Shown in pieces: positions 9,245-17,725 of a stretch of 64,000 nt of DNA. The stretch covers positions 62,001 through 126,000 of the forward strand of contig NZ_JALJCL010000010.1 of NCBI RefSeq assembly GCF_023698535.1. The letters run 5' to 3'. The first letter of the stretch is position 1; every line of letters begins with the position of its first letter. The notes beneath the pieces were generated by a model. It did no database searches. It saw nothing but the letters and a program-made list of their open reading frames with translations, and was not told the origin of the DNA. The position numbers and the translations under genes are program-made. This stretch comes from Halorientalis regularis. Its GTDB lineage: Archaea; Halobacteriota; Halobacteria; Halobacteriales; Haloarculaceae.

Positions 9245-10417
9245 ATGAGTGAACACGACGACACCGACGAGGCGTTCGGTGGTTTCGGCGGCCGACACGT
9301 CCCCGAACCCATGCAGGAACCGCTCGCGCGGCTCGCGGCCGCGTTCGAGGACATCGCACAGACCGAGGAGTTCGAGGCGGAGTTCCGGTCGATTCTCGAA
9401 TCCTACGCCGGTCGGCCGACCCCGCTGTACCACGCCGAGCGCCTCTCCGAGGCGTACGGCGCGGAGATCTACCTCAAACGCGAAGACCTGCTCCACGGCG
9501 GTGCCCACAAGATCAACAACGCCATCGGGCAGGCGTTGCTCGCCGAGAAGGCCGGCAAGGAGCGACTGATCGCCGAGACGGGCGCGGGCCAGCACGGCAC
9601 CGCGACCGCGATGGTCGGCGCGCTATTCGACCTTGACACCGAGATCTACATGGGCAAAAAGGACGTGGAGCGCCAGCGGATGAACGTCTTCCGGATGCGG
9701 CTGATGGGCGCGCAGGTCAACCCCGTCACGCAGGGCGGTGCGGGGCTGGCCGACGCGGTCGACGTGGCCCTGGAGGACTTCACGGAGAACATCGACGACA
9801 CCCACTACATGGTGGGGTCGGTCGTCGGTCCCGACCCGTTCCCGCGGATGGTCCGTGCGTTCCAGTCGGTCATCGGAAAAGAGGCCCGCGAGCAGGCCAT
9901 CGACCAGATCGGCGGACTCCCCGACGCGTGCGTGGCCTGCGTCGGCGGCGGCTCGAACGCCATCGGCCTCTTCCACCCGTTCCGGGACGACGACGTGGCC
10001 TTCTACGGCGGCGAGGGCGGCGGCGAAGGCGCGGGCTCGGGTCGCCACGCCGCGCCACTGGACGACGGGAAAGAGGACGTGCTCCACGGGATGCGTACGA
10101 GAGTCATCGACGACGACGTGGAGGTCCACTCCGTCTCGGCGGGGCTGGACTACCCCGGTGTCGGCCCGGAACACGCTCGCTTCCGCGAACTGGGCCGCGC
10201 CGAGTACCGCGCCATCACCGACGACGAGGCTCTGGAGGCGTTCCGGACGCTCTCGATGACCGAGGGGATCATCCCGGCGCTGGAGACGGCTCACGGGCTG
10301 GCGATGGCCAAGAAGGTAGCCGGGGAGACAGACCACGAGACCATCGTCGTCAACCTCTCGGGCCGGGGCGACAAGGACATGGAGACCGCGGCCGAGCAGT
10401 TCGATCTCGGGGAGTAA
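9245..10417 (+). CDS. trpB: tryptophan synthase beta chain, unlinked to other trp genes
   Basis: 390 residues. PLP enzyme that joins indole and serine to make tryptophan. The PLP lysine is K89 in [11 protein letters not shown]; the phosphate loop [10 protein letters not shown] and the family block [13 protein letters not shown] are intact, so it should be active. It is of the TrpB1 type by these motifs. ATG at 9245 gives [16 protein letters not shown]; a GTG start 27 bases upstream would overlap the divergent gene's start region. No trpA or trpC flanks it, although haloarchaea usually have trpCBA together, so this may be a second, stand-alone copy acting on free indole. Confidence 0.95.
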   Translation: MSEHDDTDEAFGGFGGRHVPEPMQEPLARLAAAFEDIAQTEEFEAEFRSILESYAGRPTPLYHAERLSEAYGAEIYLKREDLLHGGAHKINNAIGQALLAEKAGKERLIAETGAGQHGTATAMVGALFDLDTEIYMGKKDVERQRMNVFRMRLMGAQVNPVTQGGAGLADAVDVALEDFTENIDDTHYMVGSVVGPDPFPRMVRAFQSVIGKEAREQAIDQIGGLPDACVACVGGGSNAIGLFHPFRDDDVAFYGGEGGGEGAGSGRHAAPLDDGKEDVLHGMRTRVIDDDVEVHSVSAGLDYPGVGPEHARFRELGRAEYRAITDDEALEAFRTLSMTEGIIPALETAHGLAMAKKVAGETDHETIVVNLSGRGDKDMETAAEQFDLGE

Positions 10418-10459
10418 ACCGAACCCTTCTATTCGGGGGCCGGCCAACTCCCCGCTGTC

Positions 10460-11197
10460 ATGACCGAAACCACGGACGTGTTGATCGTCGGCGGCGGCGT
10501 CGCCGGTCTCAGTGCGGGCGTGTTCACCGCCCGGCACGGACTGGAGACGACCGTCGTGAACGACGGCGAGTCGCTCCTCCGACGGAACGGCCACCTGGAG
10601 AACGTGCCCGGCTTCCCCGCCGGCGTGAACGCGCGGCAGTTCCTCGACCTCCTCGAACGACAGGCCGAGGACGCCGGCTGTGCCTTCCACGAGGGCGAAG
10701 TGACGCAGGTCACCGTCGACGACGAGGGGTTCGCCGTCGAGACGGCCGCCGGCGACCAGTTCTGGGCGGACTACGTGGTCGCCGCGACGAAGAACACGGT
10801 CGACTACCTCCGTGGGATCGAGGGCGTCGGCTTCGTCGACCGCGGGAAGATGTACGTCGACACGGACGAGCGCGGGCGGACCGGCGTCGACGGCCTCTAC
10901 GCCGCGGGGCGACTGGCCGAGAAACCCCACCAGACGGCAGTCTGTGCCGGCCACGGAGCCGAGGTCGCCGTCACGCTCCTTGAGGAAGACGACCGGCCGT
11001 TCTACCACGACTGGGTGGCCCCGGAGGGCTACTTCTCGGGGCGTGGCCGGGACGTGCCCCCGGGCTGTGAGGAGATCGACGACGCAGAGCGCGAGGTCCG
11101 CGAGCGCGAGTCGATGGACGTGATGACGGAGGCGTTCGCCGAGCGCCACCCCGACGAGCCGACCCAGCACCCAATTGCCGCCGAGGACGGGGAGTAG
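10460..11197 (+). CDS. FAD-dependent oxidoreductase, thioredoxin-reductase-like but without CxxC
   Basis: 245 residues. FAD-binding Rossmann motif VLIVGGGVAGLSAG at 7-20 and the second FAD contact (GLYAAGRLAEKPHQ). The fold resembles the thioredoxin reductase family, but the redox-active Cys-x-x-Cys is absent and the protein is about 60-70 residues shorter, apparently lacking a full NADPH domain. It therefore cannot be a classical thioredoxin reductase. Electron donor and substrate are unknown. It follows trpB by about 40 bases on the same strand and could be co-transcribed. The C-terminus is acidic and variable. Confidence 0.82.
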   Translation: MTETTDVLIVGGGVAGLSAGVFTARHGLETTVVNDGESLLRRNGHLENVPGFPAGVNARQFLDLLERQAEDAGCAFHEGEVTQVTVDDEGFAVETAAGDQFWADYVVAATKNTVDYLRGIEGVGFVDRGKMYVDTDERGRTGVDGLYAAGRLAEKPHQTAVCAGHGAEVAVTLLEEDDRPFYHDWVAPEGYFSGRGRDVPPGCEEIDDAEREVRERESMDVMTEAFAERHPDEPTQHPIAAEDGE

Positions 11198-11311
11198 GCG
11201 GACGACCGGCGAGAGTCCGCCGAACGCGCGAGCGGGCGGCCGGCCCGCGAGCGGCGAGGCCACGCCGTAGTTTCTTCCCCCGGGCGGTTCTATTGCCGGT
11301 GGAGGGATACT

Positions 11312-11767
11312 GTGAGTGACCTACGACTGGAGAGTCCGGCCTTCGAGGACGGAGAGCGCATTCCCGAGAAGTACGGCTACACCGAGGACGACGTGAACCC
11401 GCCCCTGCACGTCGAGAACGTACCCGACGGGGCGGTGTCGCTGGTGTTGATCGTCGACGACCCGGACGCGATGGAGCCGGCGGGGAAGATCTGGGACCAC
11501 TGGCTCGTCTGGGACATCGACCCGGACATCGGGGAGATTCCCGAGGACTGGGCGGCCGACGACGCCACGGAGGGGCAAAACGACTACGGCGAACACGGCT
11601 ACGGCGGGCCGAACCCGCCGGATCGGGAACACACCTACCGGTTCCGGCTGTACGCCCTCGACGCGACACTGGATCTGCCACCGTCGACGGACAAGGGTGA
11701 CCTGGAAGACGAGATGATGGGGCAGGTGCTGGCGAACGCGCGGCTGGAGGGAACGTACGCACCGTAA
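11312..11767 (+). CDS. PEBP family protein (YbhB/YbcL type)
   Basis: 151 residues starting at GTG 11312. The PEBP signatures are present: VLIVDDPDAMEPAGKIWDHW (the DPD box) and GYGGPNPPDREHTYRF (the GxPxPP-HxY box), which form the anion-binding pocket. Bacterial and archaeal members are cytosolic or periplasmic proteins of unknown ligand; the kinase-inhibitor name comes from eukaryotic relatives and is not implied here. Length agrees with the family. It stands alone on the plus strand, separated from the flavoprotein gene by about 115 bases. Confidence 0.92.
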   Translation: MSDLRLESPAFEDGERIPEKYGYTEDDVNPPLHVENVPDGAVSLVLIVDDPDAMEPAGKIWDHWLVWDIDPDIGEIPEDWAADDATEGQNDYGEHGYGGPNPPDREHTYRFRLYALDATLDLPPSTDKGDLEDEMMGQVLANARLEGTYAP

Positions 11768-11845
11768 GAAAGAGGAAGTTCGCGCGCCCCACCCCCAGGG
11801 GTGCCAGGCGCGGTTCGGCCGCTTCGCTACCGGCGTGAAACGATC

Positions 11846-12355
11846 TCAGTACTCTTCGTGTGCGAACACGGAGTCGACCTGTGTCGCACACTCGGTCAGC
11901 AGCGTCGCGGCGTCGGAGTACTGGAGGATCTTCTGCATGTCGCCGTCCAGTTCGAACTTCCCGGACATCATGCCGTCGACGGCACCGATGTTGCCCCTGG
12001 TCAGCTCCACCCAGTTCTCGTAGGTGCCGGTGAGCTTGAAGCCGTTGTCGACCTCGTCCTCGGATTCGATGAGGTACGCGTCGGTACACTTCCCGTCTTC
12101 GAGGCCGACGAACGTCTGGCCGGTGTGCCCCGAAGCACCCTCCGAGACGTACTGATCGAGTTCGTCCTGGATGTGTTCGGGCATCGCATCGACGTCGATA
12201 TCGTCGAGAGGCATGTCAGTCATCTTGAAAATGAAGTCGCCGTTGAAGTCGACCCCCCACCCGGCGGACTTCTCCGCGTACTCCTCGTTACTGTTTACTT
12301 TCTCCTGATAGTCTTCGAACCATTCCGAACTCGGGAATATGAGTCCATCTGCCAT
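11846..12355 (-). CDS. SCP2 sterol-carrier-like protein
   Basis: 169 residues, ATG at 12355, with a TATA-like box (12381-12390) about 30 bases upstream. The C-terminal half (TDAYLIESEDEV, YENWVELTRGNIGAVDGMMS, KFELDGDMQKILQY) follows the SCP2 pattern of a hydrophobic tunnel that binds lipids or acyl-CoA. In haloarchaea these proteins sit near fatty-acid or isoprenoid metabolism genes; here no such neighbour is seen. No signal peptide, so it is cytosolic. Function beyond lipid binding is unknown. Confidence 0.85.
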   Translation of the reverse strand: MADGLIFPSSEWFEDYQEKVNSNEEYAEKSAGWGVDFNGDFIFKMTDMPLDDIDVDAMPEHIQDELDQYVSEGASGHTGQTFVGLEDGKCTDAYLIESEDEVDNGFKLTGTYENWVELTRGNIGAVDGMMSGKFELDGDMQKILQYSDAATLLTECATQVDSVFAHEEY

Positions 12356-12490
12356 AGCATCACCACGTGAGACCCCAACCCTAGTAAAACTTCACGGGGA
12401 AATCTACGGCCTCTTTTTAAGCACCCCCAAATCGGGGGCTCGCTAAGGGAACCCGTACGGATTTACCCCGCGAGGGCCAACGGGGTGATA

Positions 12491-13645
12491 ATGCTTTCCG
12501 GAGTGAACGTTGCACTCGGGGTCACCGGGTCCATCGCGGCGGTCAAGACGGTGGAGTTGGCCCACGAGTTACGCCGCCAGGGGGCGTCGGTCCGGGCTGT
12601 GATGACCGACAGCGCCACGGGGATCGTCCACCCGTGGGCCGTCGACTTCGCGACCGACGAGCCCGTCGTCACCGAGATCACCGGCCAGGTCGAACACGTC
12701 GAGTTGTGCGGTCGCGAGGGCTGGGCCGACGTGTTGCTGATCGCGCCGGCGACGGCCAACACCGTCGGGAAACTCGCGGCGGCCATCGACGACACGCCGG
12801 TGACGACCTGTGCCACGACGGCGCTGGGCGCGGACGTACCCGTAGTCGTCGCTCCCGCGATGCACGAACCGATGTACGACCACCCGGGCGTGCTCGAAAC
12901 CATCGCCCGCGTCGAGTCCTGGGGCGTCGAGTTCGTCGACCCACGAATCGAGGAGAGCAAGGCCAAGGTCGCCACCGAGGCGGCCATCGTCACCGGCGTC
13001 GCCCGCGCCACGACGCCCGACCCACTGCAGGGCAAACACGTGATCGTCACGAGCGGGGCCACCACCGAGTCCGTCGATCCCGTCCGGACGCTCTCGAACC
13101 GCGCGTCGGGCAAGACCGGGCGCGCAGTGGCGCGGGCCTGCTCCGTCCGCGGTGCGGACGTGACGCTGGTGCGCGATGGCGGTGACGTTCACTACGCCGA
13201 CGTGGAACAGGTCGAGAGCGCCGCGGAGATGCTCGATGCTGTCCAGACCCACGCCGACGACGCCGACGCGCTGGTCTCGGCGGCGGCCATCTCCGATTAC
13301 ACCGTCGAGGCGGCCACAGAGAAGATCAAGTCCGGGAAAGCACAGTTGACGCTCGAACTGACGCCCACGCCGAAACTGATCGACACCGTGCGGGAGGCCC
13401 ACCCCGACCTGTCAATCGTCGGGTTCAAGGTCGAGACGGAGGGCGACGAGGAGGCCCTCGTCGAGCGCGCCCGCGAGACGATGAATCGGGCGGACCTCTC
13501 GTTCGTCGTCGGGAACCGCGCGGACGTGATGGGCGAGGCCGAAACCCGGGCGCTGGTGATCCGCCGGGACGGGTCCGACGAGTACGCCGGGAGCAAGGCC
13601 GGTCTCGGCGCGCGCGTCGCGGACGAACTCGCGAGGGAGCTGTAG
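12491..13645 (+). CDS. coaBC: bifunctional phosphopantothenoylcysteine decarboxylase / phosphopantothenate-cysteine ligase
   Basis: 384 residues, two enzymes of coenzyme A synthesis fused. Residues about 1-175 are the FMN-dependent decarboxylase CoaC (VALGVTGSIAAVKTVEL, the APATANT block and PAMHEPMYDHP, the archaeal form of the PXMNxxMW motif). Residues about 180-384 are the ligase CoaB (VIVTSGATTESVDPVRTLSN, ASGKTGRAVA, AISDYTV). ATG at 12491 is preferred over GTG at 12485. A TATA-like TTTTTAA lies near 12414-12420, followed by a GC hairpin (about 12424-12440) that would fall at the 5' end of the transcript. Confidence 0.96.
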   Translation: MLSGVNVALGVTGSIAAVKTVELAHELRRQGASVRAVMTDSATGIVHPWAVDFATDEPVVTEITGQVEHVELCGREGWADVLLIAPATANTVGKLAAAIDDTPVTTCATTALGADVPVVVAPAMHEPMYDHPGVLETIARVESWGVEFVDPRIEESKAKVATEAAIVTGVARATTPDPLQGKHVIVTSGATTESVDPVRTLSNRASGKTGRAVARACSVRGADVTLVRDGGDVHYADVEQVESAAEMLDAVQTHADDADALVSAAAISDYTVEAATEKIKSGKAQLTLELTPTPKLIDTVREAHPDLSIVGFKVETEGDEEALVERARETMNRADLSFVVGNRADVMGEAETRALVIRRDGSDEYAGSKAGLGARVADELAREL

Positions 13646-13707
13646 TTCCCGAACTTCGAGAACGTGTAGCCGGGCTTTTGTGTTCGCCGACGCGACACTG
13701 TGCCGAC

Positions 13708-14181
13708 GTGACTGGCGAGTACGACCGGCCCGGGGCGGCCTACGTGGAGATCGAAGGGGAGCGACAGCTCCTGCTCCCGACGGCGCTGGACGCCTGCGAC
13801 GGGTTCGAGCCGGTCGAGATACGGACTGACATGAGCTGTGGCGACAGTGGCCCCATCGACGGCCCCTGGACCGGACTGGACCTGGGCGACCTCCTGATGG
13901 CCGCCGAGAGCCCGCCCGACGCCACGCACGTCCTCGTGACCTGCCGGGACGGGTATCGGGTCTGTCTCGACGTGACCGACGCGCTCTCGGCGGTGCTGGC
14001 CTACCGCCGGGACGGCGACCCGCTCGGCCCCGACGGGATTCGCGCGGTCGGACCGGGGATCGACAGCGGACGGAGCGCGAAGGGCGTCGTCCGGATCGAA
14101 CCGGTGGCACTCGACGCAGACACCGATCCGACCGAACTGGAATCGCTGGCACCGGCGAGCGATCCCGCTGTCGAGCCGTGA
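13708..14181 (+). CDS. molybdopterin-binding-domain-like protein (sulfite-oxidase fold)
   Basis: 157 residues from GTG at 13708; a TTG 30 bases upstream is the alternative. The run GPWTGLDLGDLLMAAESP, then VLVTCRDGYRVCLDV, a hydrophobic stretch with LAYRRDGDPL and a closing GIRAVGPG resembles the oxidoreductase molybdopterin-binding domain of sulfite-oxidase-like enzymes. The conserved molybdenum-binding Cys could be C54 in DMSCGDSG, but it is not certain. There is no signal peptide and no heme or dimerisation domain, so it is a minimal, possibly non-catalytic member. It follows coaBC by about 60 bases. Confidence 0.62.
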   Translation: MTGEYDRPGAAYVEIEGERQLLLPTALDACDGFEPVEIRTDMSCGDSGPIDGPWTGLDLGDLLMAAESPPDATHVLVTCRDGYRVCLDVTDALSAVLAYRRDGDPLGPDGIRAVGPGIDSGRSAKGVVRIEPVALDADTDPTELESLAPASDPAVEP

Positions 14182-14223
14182 GAGAGTCGGAACGCCTTTG
14201 CGGGACACCCCCGAGGCACTCCC

Positions 14224-14997
14224 ATGCTCGACGATGTCACAGCCTTCGTCACCGGCGCGAGCCAGGGCATCGGCCGCGAGATCGCGATCACCCTCGCCGA
14301 CCACGGCGCGACCGTCGCGCTGGCCGCACGGGGCGACGGGATCCACGACACCGCCGACGCCATCGACGCGCCCGACCGCACGCTCGCCGTCGAGACCGAC
14401 GTGACCGACGAGGAATCGGTCGAAGCCGCCATCCAGGAGACGGTCGACACGTTCGGCGGCCTCGACTGTCTGGTCAACAACGCCGGTATCGCCGGTCCGG
14501 TCCAGCCCTACGACCGCGTCGAGGAGGCCGACTTCGAGCAGGTGCTGGACGTGAACCTGATCGGCGCGTGGCGCTGTGTGAAACAGGCCGGCGCACACCT
14601 CCGGGAGAGCGACCAGGGCAGCGTCGTCAACATCGGCTCCATCGGCGGGAAACGTCCCTACGCCAACCGGACGCCGTACAGCGCCTCGAAGATGGGACTC
14701 GTCGGACTGAGCCGGACGCTCGCCGCCGAGCTGGGCCGAGACGACGTGACCGTCAACGTGATCCAGCCTGGCCCGGTGCAGGGCGACCGCATCGACGACG
14801 CGATTCAGGAACAAGCGAAGTTGGCCGACGTGGAGAACGCCGAACCTGCCAGCGTCGGCGGTGACGACTTCACGCTGCCCGAGTACTTCATCGATCCCGA
14901 GGACGTGGCCGAGCAGGTCGCCTACCTCGCTGGGCCGCACGCCCGGAAGATCACGGGCCAGGAGATCGCCATCGACGCCGGCGGGACCTGTTTCTGA
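14224..14997 (+). CDS. short-chain dehydrogenase/reductase
   Basis: 257 residues. Classical SDR motifs: cofactor loop TGASQGIG at the N-terminus, NNAG near residue 82, catalytic Ser in NIGSIGG, and Tyr-x-x-x-Lys in PYSASKMG; the end ITGQEIAIDAGGTCF is typical of FabG-like enzymes. It should reduce or oxidise a carbonyl or alcohol with NAD(P)(H). The substrate cannot be read from sequence; homologues are annotated as 3-oxoacyl reductases or sugar dehydrogenases. It follows the preceding gene closely and may be co-transcribed. Confidence 0.92.
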   Translation: MLDDVTAFVTGASQGIGREIAITLADHGATVALAARGDGIHDTADAIDAPDRTLAVETDVTDEESVEAAIQETVDTFGGLDCLVNNAGIAGPVQPYDRVEEADFEQVLDVNLIGAWRCVKQAGAHLRESDQGSVVNIGSIGGKRPYANRTPYSASKMGLVGLSRTLAAELGRDDVTVNVIQPGPVQGDRIDDAIQEQAKLADVENAEPASVGGDDFTLPEYFIDPEDVAEQVAYLAGPHARKITGQEIAIDAGGTCF

Positions 14998-15022
14998 GCG
15001 GTATGCTCCCAGGAGAGCGGCG

Positions 15023-15919
15023 TCAGGGGGTCGCGGTCACGTTCGTCGGTACCCAGTCGGGTTTCTCGACCGGCGTCGCCGCCGTCCACACGTACTCGTC
15101 GTGGTATCGGGTGTTGGTCGTCGTCCAGGTCCGGTCGAGTGAGAGTACGCGCCCGGAGGCAGCGACAGTGACGGTCGCGTCGTAGGTCGTGACCGGACGG
15201 CGTCCGCTGTAGGTCCCGTTCCTCGCGACGAGCGTGGTCACTCGTCGGCCGTCGCGTTCGGTCACGTTCGCGATGTCGTAGTCCACGTTCGACAGCGTCG
15301 GGGTCAGGATCCGCGCTTTGGCCGCGGCGGAGACGACGACCCGTTCGATGGTGGCGCTCCGGTTTCGCACGTTCACCGTACTGTTCCCGTCCGCGGTGGC
15401 GACCCGCGAAACGAGCACCGACTCGTTGGCCCAGTAGCGCTCGTCGAGGACGTTGCTCTGGTTCCCACGAGTGGTGGTCGCACCGGCCGTCCACCGGAGC
15501 CGTGCAGCCCCCGGCGCGAGACGAGCGGTCTCGTTGCCGCGGATGCGGATCACGGTCCCGTTGACACTGCCGTTAACCCGGGTCGTCGTTCGCATCGTGG
15601 CTCCGGTCGAGACGACGCTGCTCCGGTGCGCGTCGACCAGGGCCGTCGCGTTCACCACACCGTCGGCCGACACGCCGGGTGGATACGCTGTCGCGTCGGG
15701 TGCCGAATCGTTCGCCGGTCCATCGACGGTCGCCGGGCCGCCGGTCGTCTGTGCTGCTGTCGGTCGATCGCTCGCCGGGTCAGGTGTGGACCCGTCGGTC
15801 ATCGTCGGCGAGGCGGGGTCTGCGTCGGGCGCAGTGGTTGTCGTCTGTCCGCTCGGTCCGCTACAGCCAGCCACCAGCAGGAGGGTCACGACTGCAACGG
15901 TCTGGAGGGCTCGTCGCAC
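15023..15919 (-). CDS. haloarchaeal lipoprotein of unknown function
   Basis: 298 residues. Signal peptide ending in a lipobox (LLVAGCSG, Cys at 19), then a Thr/Pro/Asp-rich linker of about 60 residues, then a soluble domain rich in Thr, Val and Asn with many N-x-S/T sequons (NGT, NQS, NES, NRS, NVT), so it is probably lipid-anchored outside the cell and may be glycosylated. The overall pattern fits the family I recall as DUF7537, which is numerous in haloarchaea and not characterised. It lies convergent with the SDR gene and downstream of the antiporter operon. Confidence 0.8.
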   Translation of the reverse strand: MRRALQTVAVVTLLLVAGCSGPSGQTTTTAPDADPASPTMTDGSTPDPASDRPTAAQTTGGPATVDGPANDSAPDATAYPPGVSADGVVNATALVDAHRSSVVSTGATMRTTTRVNGSVNGTVIRIRGNETARLAPGAARLRWTAGATTTRGNQSNVLDERYWANESVLVSRVATADGNSTVNVRNRSATIERVVVSAAAKARILTPTLSNVDYDIANVTERDGRRVTTLVARNGTYSGRRPVTTYDATVTVAASGRVLSLDRTWTTTNTRYHDEYVWTAATPVEKPDWVPTNVTATP

Positions 15920-15988
15920 AGAGTTACGAAAGGTGTTCCCGGATTTAAATCGGTCGAGACAGATCGGTGCGGTCGCGCGGGCACGACC

Positions 15989-17725
15989 TCACAGCACCAC
16001 GACCGCCACGGCCAGTGTGATCACCACGAGCAAGACGCCGAAGCCGATGGTGTCCTGGCGGGTGATCCGGTCGACCGTCGCGTCGTCGATGACCGACCGC
16101 GGATCGCGGACCAGCCGAACCGTCACCTTGGTCGCCCGGACCACGGTGCGGTCGACCGCCGCGTACAGTTCGGTCGTTCCGACGACGAGGGCGCGGGTGC
16201 CGTACATCGTGCCGGGGTTGTAGAGCCGGTCGATATCGGGAATCTTCGCCACCCGTGAGAGCGGCGTCTTCAGCAGGACGAAGCCGATCACGCCGGCGGC
16301 CGCCAGCGCGACGCCTTCGAGGACGTGTTTGAACGTGAAGACGGTGTAGTCGAGCGTGGCACCACCGGGCAGGATCTCGTACAGCGCGGGCGGGTAGACG
16401 CCGAACAGGACACACAGCGCCGCGACGGCGACCATGGGGACGGCCTGGCCGATGCTGGCGTCTTCGACGTACCCGTCGTACTCGCCGTGGATGAAGGCGT
16501 AGTAGCCGAGTTTGATGAACGAGAGGAAGGTCCCGACGCCGCCGGCCAGCAGGAGATACCACAGCAGGTCGTAGTGGTTCTTGTGGGCCGCGACGATCAC
16601 CATCCCCTTCGAGACGAAGCCGTTGAACCCGGGGAAGCCGGCGATGGAGAGCGCGGCGACGAAGAAGGTGATCGCGGTGATCGGCATCTTCCGGCCCAGG
16701 CCGCCGAGTTTCTTCAGGCTCTCCTCGCCCGTACGGTAGATGACGACGCCGACGGTCATGAACAGCAGACTCTTGTAGAGGATGTGGTTGAACACGTGCC
16801 CGAACGCGCCGGCGGTCGCGAGGTGGCCCGCGATGCCGACGCCGGCGACCATGTAGCCGACCTGTGACTGGATGTGGTAGGACAGCAGGCGGCGCATGTC
16901 GTTCTGGAGCAGGGCCATGCAGGCCCCGAAGACGGCCATCGCGCCGCCCATGTACGCGATGGCGAGTTCGCCCTCGGAGAAGGCCCGGTACATGCCGTAG
17001 ACACCGGTCTTCGTGGTGAACACGCAGAGGAAGACGGACGCGGCGACGTGGGGCCGCGGGTAGGTGTCGGGCAGCCACGCGTGCAGGCCGACGAAACCCA
17101 CGTTGACACCGATGCCCAGCGCTGCAAGGACGGACGCGATGGCTCCGGCCATTCCGGGGTCGTGGGCGACGCCGGGGAGACTCCCGAACAGGAAGGTCCC
17201 GACAGCCGCGTACTGCCAGATGATCGCGCCTAGCAGGAGCGTCCCACCGACCCCGTGCAGGAGGGCGTAGCGGAAGGCCGCGCGGACAGCCTTGCCGCCG
17301 TAGTGCCACACGAGCAGGGTCGAGGTGACGGCCATCAGCTCCCAGAAGAAGATGAGAGTGAGCCAGTCGCCGGCGAACACCGCGCCGAGGCTCGTCCCGA
17401 CGTAGGAGAGGGCGAACGCGGTCTGGACGGTGTCGGCGTCGCTGGCCCACGAATAGGCCACCGCGACCGCGCCGATGAACCCGAAGATCAGCCCCATCAG
17501 CCGCGAGAACACGTCCACGTGGAAGACGACCGTCTCGAACCCGAACAGGTCGATGCCCGCGAAGTAGACGCCGTCTGGCACCAGCCAGACGTATGGCACG
17601 ACGACCGCGGTCGCCAGAATGCCCAGCGCGTGGGCCCCGCGCCGGCCGAGGTACTTCCCGACCAGCGGGAGCAACAGCGTCGCCACCACGACGGGGACGA
17701 ACGGCGGGACGATCGGATCGACCAT
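15989..17725 (-). CDS. Mrp antiporter D-type (proton-translocating) subunit, third copy
   Basis: 578 residues, about 14-16 membrane segments, homologous to NuoL/M/N and MnhA/MnhD. The conserved core is visible as FFWELMAVTSTLLVW, YALLHGVGG, LHAWLPDTYPRPH and LLSYHIQSQVGYM. ATG at 17725 shares one base with the stop codon of the preceding gene. It is the last gene of the operon. Its long C-terminal part with extra segments suggests it takes the role of MnhA's N-terminal domain, since no full-length MnhA is encoded; that is inference from operon composition. Confidence 0.9.
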   Translation of the reverse strand: MVDPIVPPFVPVVVATLLLPLVGKYLGRRGAHALGILATAVVVPYVWLVPDGVYFAGIDLFGFETVVFHVDVFSRLMGLIFGFIGAVAVAYSWASDADTVQTAFALSYVGTSLGAVFAGDWLTLIFFWELMAVTSTLLVWHYGGKAVRAAFRYALLHGVGGTLLLGAIIWQYAAVGTFLFGSLPGVAHDPGMAGAIASVLAALGIGVNVGFVGLHAWLPDTYPRPHVAASVFLCVFTTKTGVYGMYRAFSEGELAIAYMGGAMAVFGACMALLQNDMRRLLSYHIQSQVGYMVAGVGIAGHLATAGAFGHVFNHILYKSLLFMTVGVVIYRTGEESLKKLGGLGRKMPITAITFFVAALSIAGFPGFNGFVSKGMVIVAAHKNHYDLLWYLLLAGGVGTFLSFIKLGYYAFIHGEYDGYVEDASIGQAVPMVAVAALCVLFGVYPPALYEILPGGATLDYTVFTFKHVLEGVALAAAGVIGFVLLKTPLSRVAKIPDIDRLYNPGTMYGTRALVVGTTELYAAVDRTVVRATKVTVRLVRDPRSVIDDATVDRITRQDTIGFGVLLVVITLAVAVVVL

